This document shows, piece by piece, positions 57,025-64,000 of a stretch of 64,000 nucleotides of DNA (its first letter is position 1; each line of letters begins with the position of its first letter). The position numbers were made by a program, and so were the translations under genes. The stretch is from Deltaproteobacteria bacterium. Its GTDB lineage: Bacteria; Desulfobacterota; Binatia; UBA1149; JAJCZL01. The notes beneath the pieces are model-generated. The model was given only the letters and a program-made list of their open reading frames with translations. It was not told the origin of the DNA and searched no databases. The DNA lies in NCBI GenBank assembly GCA_029262415.1, contig JAJCZL010000038.1:113073-177072 (forward strand), in the 5' to 3' direction.

Positions 57025-57152
57025 CGTACGTTTCCTCCGTGACTGGGCCTCAGCCGATCCGGGATCCTAAAACCGACAGACGGAAGAAAAAAGGCTCGGC
57101 CGGTATTTTCTCGTCAGTCGCGACGTCCGTTGTCCCTGCTAGACTCCGCTAC

Positions 57153-59537
57153 ATGGCTGCAAAGAAGTTGGATGCGTCCGCAGTCGGGTTTCCGCGCTTC
57201 GAGGTTCCAGCTTCGGTGGAGGCAGATGTGTTCGCGCTGTCCAGCCACGCACGCGCGAAAGAGGCACTCGAGCTCGCCGTCGATATGGACGAGCCGGGGT
57301 TCAACGTGTTCGTGCTTGGTGACGTCGGCAGCGGTCGTATGACCGCGACCCACGCGTTCTTGGAGAGTTCTTCGGCCGGGCGACCCGCGCCCCCAGACTG
57401 GCTCTACCTCACTGATTTCTCCGAACCTCACCAGCCACGACCGGTGAGCGTTCCCGCCGGCGTCGGTCGGCGTTTTCGCGACCGTATGGCGGCACTGGTT
57501 CCGGCGATACGCGAGGCGCTGGTAGCGGTATTCGGCGAGGAAGACTACGCCGCACGGGTACGCGCCGAGAACCAGCGAATTCGCGAAGACGTGTCGCGGG
57601 GAATGAAGGAGCTGCAAACCGCTGCCCAGAAGTCGGGCCTGACCATAGCTCAGACGCCGGGTGGAGCGGTGGTTGCAGCACTTGGAGAGGACAAGCAACC
57701 GCATCCACTTCACGAACTCGACGACGAAGCCCGCAACGCCTTGGGCGATGCACCGGTGAAACTCGAAGAGAGCCTCGACGAACTCAACCGCAGGGCCGGA
57801 CGGCTGCAAAGCGAGTATGTTGAGTGGCTACGCGAGCTGAATCGCGCGGTGGCCGGCAGAGCGGTTGATGCGCTATTTGCCGCGGTACGTGGTGAGTACA
57901 CGGATCACGCCGTACTAATCAGCTGGCTCGAAGAAGTGCACACGGATGTTCTCGACAACATCGATCGCTTCCGGCCCGACAGCGAAGGCGAAGCGCCCGC
58001 GATAGAGGTGCCCGAGCGCCGCTACGCCGTCAACGTGCTCGTCGACAACGCCGGGTGCAGCTGTCCGCGCGTCGTCGTAGAACCCAATCCAACCTATGAG
58101 AATATCTTTGGTCGTATCGAATACGGCCAGCGCGAGGGGTTCTTGGAAACCGACGTGACGATGATCCGTGCAGGTGCGTTGCACAAAGCCAACGGCGGGT
58201 TTTTGATACTGCGCGCCGACGCGATGGCGCGCAGTCCCGCGGTTTGGCGGTTCATTAAAGCCGCGTTGCGCGACGGGCAGATTCGTATCGAAGAGATACG
58301 TCGCTCCGACGCGGTTGCTTTGGCCGGGACGCCGAAACCGGGGCCGGTTCCAATGGACGTCAAGGTTTGCATCGTCGGCGACCCGCAATGGTATTACGCG
58401 TTCTTCTCTCTCGATGCGGAATTCCGCAGCTACTTCAAGGTTAAAGCCGACATCGACGCCGATATGGAAGCAGATCCCGCCAACGTGGCGGTGTATGCGG
58501 CGCTGTTGCGTGGTATGGCCGCCCAAAACGGCACGGCCGACGGCGCGAGGCTCGATGACGCTGCCTTGCAGGTTCTTCTCGGACTTGCCTCCCGGCGCGC
58601 CGGCGACCGCAGCAAGCTTACCGCCGAATTCGAGCAACTCGAGGAGGTTGTTGCGGAGGCACGTCGCACTGCACGCAAGCAAGGCGGAAAAGAGCCGGTC
58701 TCGATCTCACGCGCGGACGTGTCGCATACGATGGAGAGTCGTAGACGGCGCAATGCCCGCATCGAAGACCGGGTGCATGAGAGTATCGAGAAGGGGTTCA
58801 TCTTGCTCGATACTGTCGGCGAGCGTGTCGGCCAGATTAACGCACTCACGGTCAGTCATCTTGGCGACCACGCGTTCGGTGCCCCGGCACGCGTCACCGC
58901 ACGCGCGTCGGCAGGGCGGCGCGGTGTCATTAATATCGAACGTGACGTCGAACTCGGCGGGCCGATTCAGCAAAAAGCGGCGATGGTTCTGCAAGGTATC
59001 CTTGCGGGGCGTTTTGCGCGTCGCGTACCGATCTCGTTTAACTGCTCGATTACCTTCGAGCAAAACTACGGTGGTCTCGAGGGTGACAGTGCTTCGCTTG
59101 CCGAACTGCTCGCCATGGTTTCCGATTTGGCCGGCGTTCCGCTCAGGCAAGACCTGGCGATCACCGGCTCGCTCAACCAACGCGGCCAGGCCCAGCCGGT
59201 CGGCGGTGTGCACCACAAGGTCGAGGGATTCTATCGTGCGTGTGTAGACAAGGGCGGACTCACGGGCACCCAGGGGGTGGTGATCCCATTTCAAAACGAA
59301 GCGAGCCTGGTGTTGCGCGACGAGGTTAGCGAGGCCGTCGCGGCCGGACGTTTCCACATCTGGAGCGTGGAGAGCATTGAGGATGCGATCGAACTGTTTA
59401 CGGGCACTCCGGCGGGAGAACCCGGGCCCGCGGGTGCCTATGCGGCCGACACCGTCTACGGCCGTGTCGCGATTCAGCTCGATGAGTTCGACGCCATCCT
59501 CAACCGGCGCCAGAATCCCGGACTCATCCCCGTATGA
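57153..59537 (+). CDS. Lon-family ATP-dependent protease (YcbZ/LonB-like, S16)
   Basis: 794 residues from ATG 57153. The N-terminal AAA region has a GDVGSGRMTA-type nucleotide loop near residue 55 and an inserted coiled coil (about 130-270). A second ATPase segment has PTYENIFGRIEYG and GGFLILRADAM. The C-terminal S16 protease domain has the Ser in LEGDSASLAELLA and Lys in VGGVHHKVEGFY, followed by TGTQGVVIP. It is not classical Lon: no LAN domain, and the AAA part is degenerate. A TAGACT hexamer ends seven bases before the ATG and no ribosome site is visible. Confidence 0.9.
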   Translation: MAAKKLDASAVGFPRFEVPASVEADVFALSSHARAKEALELAVDMDEPGFNVFVLGDVGSGRMTATHAFLESSSAGRPAPPDWLYLTDFSEPHQPRPVSVPAGVGRRFRDRMAALVPAIREALVAVFGEEDYAARVRAENQRIREDVSRGMKELQTAAQKSGLTIAQTPGGAVVAALGEDKQPHPLHELDDEARNALGDAPVKLEESLDELNRRAGRLQSEYVEWLRELNRAVAGRAVDALFAAVRGEYTDHAVLISWLEEVHTDVLDNIDRFRPDSEGEAPAIEVPERRYAVNVLVDNAGCSCPRVVVEPNPTYENIFGRIEYGQREGFLETDVTMIRAGALHKANGGFLILRADAMARSPAVWRFIKAALRDGQIRIEEIRRSDAVALAGTPKPGPVPMDVKVCIVGDPQWYYAFFSLDAEFRSYFKVKADIDADMEADPANVAVYAALLRGMAAQNGTADGARLDDAALQVLLGLASRRAGDRSKLTAEFEQLEEVVAEARRTARKQGGKEPVSISRADVSHTMESRRRRNARIEDRVHESIEKGFILLDTVGERVGQINALTVSHLGDHAFGAPARVTARASAGRRGVINIERDVELGGPIQQKAAMVLQGILAGRFARRVPISFNCSITFEQNYGGLEGDSASLAELLAMVSDLAGVPLRQDLAITGSLNQRGQAQPVGGVHHKVEGFYRACVDKGGLTGTQGVVIPFQNEASLVLRDEVSEAVAAGRFHIWSVESIEDAIELFTGTPAGEPGPAGAYAADTVYGRVAIQLDEFDAILNRRQNPGLIPV

Positions 59538-59551
59538 GAATTTATCGAAGG

Positions 59552-59580
59552 TTGTTCCGTTAGGCGAAACGCTTTAGGAT
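59552..59580 (+). promoter_or_regulatory. candidate tRNA-Ala promoter
   Basis: TTGTTC (59552-59557), 17-base spacer, TAGGAT (59575-59580); transcription would start about ten bases before the tRNA. Confidence 0.45.
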
Positions 59581-59595
59581 TCAGAGTCTTTTCAA

Positions 59596-59671
59596 GGGGC
59601 CGTAGCTCAGCTGGGAGAGCGCCTGACTGGCAGTCAGGAGGTCGACGGTTCGATCCCGTTCGGCTCCACCA
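59596..59671 (+). tRNA. tRNA-Ala(GGC)
   Basis: 76 bases: acceptor GGGGCCG with CGGCTCC (one G-T pair), D arm TAGCTCAGCTGGGAGAGC, anticodon stem CCTGA/TCAGG with loop CTGGCAG (anticodon GGC), T arm GGTTCGATCC and encoded CCA. A short T-run follows. Confidence 0.97.
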
Positions 59672-59766
59672 TCTTTTCAGGGACTTAGGCTACTTTCCCT
59701 AAAGCGACGATTCGGCTAGTAGGCGTGTAGTAGGCGGCAGGTTGTGGGTGCGCGCATCTGGGGGGG

Positions 59767-59961
59767 CTATCGCAGTTCGGCGATCTCTCGGGCACACCGC
59801 TCGTACCGCTCGCAGGCTTCGGCGAGCTGACGCGCCACAGCCGCGATGCTTTCGGATGATTCGTGCCGCATTACGGCCTGGAGCCGGTCAAAGGCGCGAT
59901 TCACGTCGAAGAGCGCCCTGTGTAGATCGGTCCCGGGTTCTTGCTCGGTCTTATCGCTCAT
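59767..59961 (-). CDS. small helical protein, unknown function
   Basis: 64 residues from ATG 59961, with GGAAGG two to seven bases upstream. Hydrophilic and predicted helical throughout (LHRALFDVNRAFDRLQAVM, then VARQLAEACERYERCAREI), possibly a coiled coil; two Cys near the end. No recognised family. It is the first ORF after tRNA-Ala and points back at it. Confidence 0.5.
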   Translation of the reverse strand: MSDKTEQEPGTDLHRALFDVNRAFDRLQAVMRHESSESIAAVARQLAEACERYERCAREIAELR

Positions 59962-60240
59962 CGCCTTCCGCCCATATTGTGCGCGCCGCCGAACCTCGTC
60001 CTGACGGGGAATAGAAACGGCATGGGTGCAGGGTGCAGAACCGCACCAGCCGTGTCGAGGATCTCCTTGTCTGCCAGCGTGATCGAGACCGGCGCGAGCC
60101 CGCTTCGCGCGTTTCGGCGATGGGTGCCCCCGGGAGGGGTCCGGCGCGGGGCTTGAGTCGTACTAGCCGCGCCCCTCGTTTCGAAAAACAACAAAATCGA
60201 AAAAACTAGTTGTCAAGTGTGTGCCTGACAGGGAAGCTCC

Positions 60241-60298
60241 CGGGTTCTATAGGTAGCCCGTGCTGCAACACGGGCGAAGGTGAAAACACCCGAACCTG
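60241..60298. ncRNA. possible structured element (three-way junction), family unknown
   Basis: Three helices nest cleanly: GGTTC (60243-60247) with GAACC (60292-60296); GCCCGTG (60256-60262), loop of six, CACGGGC (60269-60275); and GGTG (60279-60282), AAAA, CACC (60287-60290). It lies between two leftward genes in a 385-base gap (59962-60346). I could not match it to a known riboswitch, ribozyme or SRP RNA, and the strand is unclear. A TTGACA (60216-60211, minus) lies beside it. Confidence 0.3.
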
Positions 60299-60346
60299 GA
60301 CGACCGTCTCCTCTTCAAAAAAGTGGTGATAGTTATCTCTGCTTTC

Positions 60347-62185
60347 TTAGGGGAACACGCACTCGGACGGGACTTCTAAATTCTTCTTTGCACTGAACAC
60401 GGAAGATGAATCCTCGGCAACGAACCCTTCGGAACCAGGATATTCTGCGCAAACCGTTGTTGCTCCGATTGTCAGGGTTGATGCAACAGCGCTCTCCCCA
60501 CCGGTGCTTAGGACATACGGGATTGGGTGGATCGGATTTCTACCGTCGCACTTCACGAGTACTTTTCCTTTTTTGCGTTTAGTCACAAGGCCTTTCGTCC
60601 TCACCGAAAAACATGGTCCAAAGGCGCGATCACGATCATCGTACCTCCAACCCTTGAAATTATGGTATAAGGTCGGAGTGAAAGACGGGTTCGGCTTGCC
60701 GACGCCACGCCAATTCTCGCACGGGAGATCGATGGATATCGCTTGCCCGGACCCGCCAAGACCCACGAGTGTCAATGTCCCTCCGCCGCCACCGGGCGCG
60801 GTACAGCGGGGATCATTAACCGTCCCCTGCTGCTCATCTATGAAAGGGGAAGGGCCGCTGTTCTTGACAAGAATTCTGCTGCGGAGTGGATCAGCATGGT
60901 TGGTAATGCGGAGATTGTCTCCACGAACCCCCTGGGTACCAAAACCGCCATCCGGCTTGAGGCGAACGCTCAACGAGGCTGACCTCCTAGTCTTCCCTCT
61001 TGTTTGATCTAGGGCACCGACCGCTACGAAGCGGCCACTAGAATCAACAGCGAACGCCAACGCCCTGTCCCTGTCGTAGCCGGAATCGGCCTCTGAGATG
61101 CCGTCGAATCGACGATCAAATATCACTGCACCTGAACCTGCGTGATAGACAGAGATTCCAAAATCGTCTCCAAGCCGACCGGCGAGCACAGGGTTGCCAG
61201 TCGGGTCTACAGTGAGAATCAGAAACGCGGGGAAACGGAACGCCAATTCATTGACCGTCCAAAGCACATTTCCACTCGTTGGATCCAGGCGACGAACGTT
61301 GTAGCTCTCGCCGCCGGAAGTAGTAGCCGCGAACATTTCCCCTGTCGGAGCTATGGCGACGGCACCCCCAGCTGCGCTATCGCTGGTCGCCCACAAGGGT
61401 GTGCCGTCGGATCCCGAGAGCTTGTGAATCGAAGCGCCCGCGGACACGAGAACATCCCCGACGGCATCCAGCGCTAATGGATCGTCGGTTGCTAGCCAGG
61501 CGACTGCGATGGCTCGGCTCCAAATTCCCGCGCCAGTTTGCCCATCTATCTTCTCCACGGTGTCCCCGCCAGCTGCAGTTATGATGTCGTCATCGCTATC
61601 GACAAGGACGCGATTGGCCCCGGCCGAGACCTCCCAAAGTACGGTTCCGGTTGCACCAGATAGTTTTGCAGCCCGACCTCCCACAGTATCATCGCCAACA
61701 ACGATGACGTTACCCGAGCTATCCGTTGCAACATCGACCGCTCGCAAGAGGCCAGCTGACGAGGACCAGATCGGCACACCATCGGCAGGGGATAGACGGA
61801 CGATGAGGGCTTCTTCGGTCGGGTTGGAAGAACTGTATCTAGTGCCAACAGCTACGACGCTTTCGTCGGGGAGAAGCGTCATGCGAACGAACTGAGCGCC
61901 GGTAGATTCATCAGCTAGCGGCGGTGAGTACTCCCATAGGATCGCGCCAGTGTCGGGCGAACGCTTTCTTACAAACTCGCCGCCACGTGAGCCCCGCCCG
62001 GAGATGAACACGTGGCCAGTCGAATCAACAACTACATCGCGTGAAGTGCGGGAGTATCTGCCATCCTTCTCCTGAGCGATCCACGAAAACGCCGACGGGG
62101 CAAAAACAAAGCCCTGGAGAAGAAGCACCGGGACAGCGACCAGCACGAACGGATGAACTTGCGGTAAGAAGCTTCGCACAGACAT
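60347..62185 (-). CDS. secreted PQQ-like beta-propeller protein
   Basis: 612 residues with a signal peptide (hydrophobic LVAVPVLLLQGFVF near residues 15-28). Residues about 40-410 form a propeller of repeated units (VDSTGHVFISG, DSSGNVIVVGD, DAVGDVLVSAG, DPTGNPVLAG), each ending in a pattern such as GAILWEY or GTVLWEVSA, as in PQQ-enzyme-like repeats. A Cys-containing C-terminal domain of about 160 residues (CTAPGGGGGTLTLVG, FKGWRYDD, KRKKGKVLVKC) follows. Start ATG 62185 after GGGGG. Likely extracellular; no enzymatic residues identified. Base composition is lower in GC than the neighbours to the left. Confidence 0.78.
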   Translation of the reverse strand: MSVRSFLPQVHPFVLVAVPVLLLQGFVFAPSAFSWIAQEKDGRYSRTSRDVVVDSTGHVFISGRGSRGGEFVRKRSPDTGAILWEYSPPLADESTGAQFVRMTLLPDESVVAVGTRYSSSNPTEEALIVRLSPADGVPIWSSSAGLLRAVDVATDSSGNVIVVGDDTVGGRAAKLSGATGTVLWEVSAGANRVLVDSDDDIITAAGGDTVEKIDGQTGAGIWSRAIAVAWLATDDPLALDAVGDVLVSAGASIHKLSGSDGTPLWATSDSAAGGAVAIAPTGEMFAATTSGGESYNVRRLDPTSGNVLWTVNELAFRFPAFLILTVDPTGNPVLAGRLGDDFGISVYHAGSGAVIFDRRFDGISEADSGYDRDRALAFAVDSSGRFVAVGALDQTRGKTRRSASLSVRLKPDGGFGTQGVRGDNLRITNHADPLRSRILVKNSGPSPFIDEQQGTVNDPRCTAPGGGGGTLTLVGLGGSGQAISIDLPCENWRGVGKPNPSFTPTLYHNFKGWRYDDRDRAFGPCFSVRTKGLVTKRKKGKVLVKCDGRNPIHPIPYVLSTGGESAVASTLTIGATTVCAEYPGSEGFVAEDSSSVFSAKKNLEVPSECVFP

Positions 62186-62781
62186 GAAACCCCCAGTAGA
62201 GATGCATCATGCCGACGTCGGTGGACCCGTGCAAGGGCCGACCAGAGTGCGATGTTCAGCGGAACACCCGTCCGGGGTCCAAACGCGACGTAAACGTCAC
62301 GAGCGAGAATTCGGATGCGGCACGGCGGCAATCGCCTCGCCCGGCTGCTTGCTGGTTTGCCAAATCGTCGATAGCAGCGCATTCGGGGGCTTTGTCAGAA
62401 GTTCGGGAGCTTCGGTCTCGACCGAGGGTTCTTGCCGATGACTGGGGGGCTAGCTCGGCTTTCTGCGGCTCAGCACCCCTTAGCCGGGATGCCTCGCAGA
62501 CGGGACACGGGAATCTCAGGGGGCTACGTCTAGGTCACGAGCGTAACGTGTCGCAAGATCGCGCGGCCCATGGCTTCGAAGCGGCCCCTGGCCGTCGATG
62601 ATACCGGGGTGTCGATAGGGATCGAAACCCGCGCACTATGTTGAGCACTCCATAGTCCGCGCTTTTGCGACACCGCTAACACGGGGAAAGTCTAGTGTTA
62701 AAGAAATACCCATCTGGGGGCTCGACGTACCGCGCGCTATCGCGTTATTATGCTCGCCAGCACTCTGAGTATTGGGGGCAC
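62186..62781. other. intergenic region between divergent accessory genes
   Basis: About 600 bases. It must carry promoters for both flanking genes, but I see no strong hexamer pair. It contains the first copy of a 32-bp direct repeat (62440-62471). No ORF here has convincing protein character. Confidence 0.5.
62440..62471 (+). repeat. 32-bp direct repeat, copy A
   Basis: Matches 63816-63847 at 30 of 32 positions with no gaps; the shared core is CTCGGCTTTCTGCGGCTC. The two copies lie 1376 bases apart on either side of the gene at 62782-63528. Confidence 0.75.
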
Positions 62782-63528
62782 ATGAGACATACGACAAGGT
62801 ACGCGAGGCCGCTCGTCGGAGCGTTAGGTTTCATTTTGCTCTTCTGCAGTCCTGCTTCAGCGCAGTTCGGCGAACCCCCATGCAAGTTTGATACAACCCC
62901 CAAGGCTAAATCGGCCAAGGTCCATTTGGTGAGGGCGTTTTCCGCGTGCGGAGGCAGCACTACTTTCCCTTCCCCAAACACCGAGAACTCCTTGAATACG
63001 GATGCGTGTGTGCCACCGACACCGATGTCGATCTTCCAGTTCGGACCGAAAGGCGACTGTTCTTTTAAAAGCCAACTAAAATCAGTGTTCGATCAACCGA
63101 TAGATGGGGGCAAGAAAAATGCATGTTTCCCCGACGACAGTGTTGCCTCCTGCGCCATTATAACCGCAAGCGTTAAATGCAGGGATATCCGTAACGAGGA
63201 TGGAACTCTCATCGACGAGGATTCACTCCTGGACGAAGGCGATTGGGGCTTCGAAGTCAAATTCCGCGCAACAGGGAATGAGCGTGCCAACGACCGTGCC
63301 CTCACCTTTATCGACTTCCCACTCAACTGGCGTTTTCCACCTGCCAAAAAGGGCCAATTGAAAGGTAAGTTCAGCGCCCACGAGGCGCTGTTCAAGCTGC
63401 TCGGATTTGGCTCTGCACCTTCGCCTTGCGCGCAGTTCGAAATACTAGACGTACTTATCAGAAATCGTAGCGACGCAAATTATGGTATTTTCGCTAGACA
63501 GGGCCTAAGCGCTAGCTACGGTAATTAA
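62782..63528 (+). CDS. secreted protein of unknown function
   Basis: 248 residues from ATG 62782 (GGGGGC just upstream; the frame is open further left). The signal peptide ends CSPASA near residue 26. The mature protein has eight Cys or so, begins GEPPCKFDTTPKAKSAKVHL, and has motifs FSACGGS, ACVPPTPMSIF and ALTFIDFPLNWRF. Predicted mostly beta. I do not recognise the family. It is flanked by the two 32-bp direct repeats. Confidence 0.65.
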   Translation: MRHTTRYARPLVGALGFILLFCSPASAQFGEPPCKFDTTPKAKSAKVHLVRAFSACGGSTTFPSPNTENSLNTDACVPPTPMSIFQFGPKGDCSFKSQLKSVFDQPIDGGKKNACFPDDSVASCAIITASVKCRDIRNEDGTLIDEDSLLDEGDWGFEVKFRATGNERANDRALTFIDFPLNWRFPPAKKGQLKGKFSAHEALFKLLGFGSAPSPCAQFEILDVLIRNRSDANYGIFARQGLSASYGN

Positions 63529-64000
63529 GATCACGACTCGAAAGACACCGACTACGCCGTTCGCGCCGTGCGCGGCGGCTTGTAATTGCTGATCTGGTGA
63601 TTTGATCCCCCGCTCCGGACAAGCGCCTCGGCATCCCACGGTGCCGGGGCGTTCTTGTCTTTGCGCGATGGCGATTGCCCTGCACACGCAGCCCTCTTTT
63701 GTCCGTATAACTCCGTACTGACCCAGACCTACCAGTTACCCCGTTCTGTCCGCGTAAAAGCCGCACTATAGGCGGGCTTGTGAGCCCCGGAATTGTAGGT
63801 CCGGGACGGTCTCGTGACTAGGGGGCTACCTCGGCTTTCTGCGGCTCGTGCGGCCTGCCCGAGGCAATGCGCCAGCCCGCTGAGTTACGTGCGGAAACAG
63901 GCACGTAGCTAGGGGGTTTTGGTGCTGAGCGGGATCTCTGGGGGATGCCTCACTTGCGGATATTGGTACAGGTTCGGCGGTCTGGTAGGGTCCTCTGCGG
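63529..64000. other. right-edge intergenic region
   Basis: 472 bases with no convincing ORF on either strand. It holds the second direct-repeat copy at 63816-63847 and several short G-runs (near 63821, 63912 and 63941). Confidence 0.5.
63816..63847 (+). repeat. 32-bp direct repeat, copy B
   Basis: Same element as 62440-62471 with two substitutions, in the same orientation. G-rich sequence resembling the surroundings of copy A continues to the right, but identity breaks down. Confidence 0.75.

Noticed and set aside
60347..62185. True PQQ-dependent dehydrogenase
   Set aside because: Only propeller repeats are seen; no catalytic Asp/Glu pattern or Cys-Cys vicinal pair, so only a structural label is given.
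59672..64000. Prophage or integrative element
   Set aside because: No integrase, phage structural or replication gene is present inside the window.

Overview
The window is about 60% GC, gene-dense chromosome of a Gram-negative bacterium. It carries a Tol-Pal envelope system, Pal- and CpoB-type lipoproteins, SecG and many secreted proteins built from Myxococcus-type cysteine-rich repeats. The repeats, together with the orders psd-pssA-leuA, gap-pgk-tpiA-secG-tRNA-Leu and rpsB-tsf-pyrH-frr-uppS-cdsA-rseP, point to a deltaproteobacterial-type lineage (Desulfobacterota, Myxococcota or Binatota-like). I cannot name a species. No phage, insertion sequence, CRISPR array or rRNA is visible.

Layout. 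(1) 1-20.5 kb is an envelope and secretome region. It holds a giant secreted Cys-rich protein cut by the left edge, then a leftward exopolysaccharide operon (sulfotransferase, WecG/TagA glycosyltransferase, polysaccharide deacetylase, heparinase II/III-like protein, glycosyltransferase, AlgD-like nucleotide-sugar dehydrogenase). Next come a divergent secreted protein (discoidin-like, Cys repeats, glucose/sorbosone dehydrogenase propeller, dockerin-like), an ABC exporter and a second type of Cys-rich secreted protein. (2) 20.5-24.7 kb: GT87 mannosyltransferase, AhpD-like protein, glyoxalase I, a flippase-like membrane protein and tRNA-Leu(GAG). (3) 24.7-28.2 kb: secG and the glycolytic genes tpiA, pgk and gap. 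(4) 28.3-35.6 kb: tolQ-tolR-tolA-tolB-pal-cpoB, ribF and rluD. (5) 35.8-44.3 kb: rho, then rpsB-tsf-pyrH-frr-uppS-cdsA-rseP-tsaB. (6) 44.3-50.4 kb: a DUF465 gene, ilvN-ilvC-psd-pssA, a leucine-type attenuator, leuA and truA. (7) 50.4-59.7 kb: crotonase/TetR divergon, YhhN, a bufferin-like Cys peptide, rarA, nadK, a second flippase-like gene, gpmA, a Lon-family protease and tRNA-Ala(GGC). (8) 59.7-64 kb: a sparse, lower-GC accessory stretch with two secreted hypothetical proteins, a near-perfect 32-bp direct repeat around one of them, and a possible structured RNA.

How the genes work together. The housekeeping blocks cover central glycolysis, branched-chain amino acid synthesis (with attenuation control of leuA), phospholipid synthesis, translation and envelope energisation. 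The accessory blocks make and decorate a cell surface: a probably uronate-containing, possibly sulfated polysaccharide flanked by secreted proteins that share one discoidin-like domain. The observations I rate highest are the leuA leader-peptide attenuator, the multi-copy discoidin-like/Cys-repeat secretome around the polysaccharide operon, the flippase gene with no usable start codon next to an A7 run in gpmA, an orphan bufferin-like peptide, and a prion-like N-terminus on Rho with a possible leader ORF upstream.
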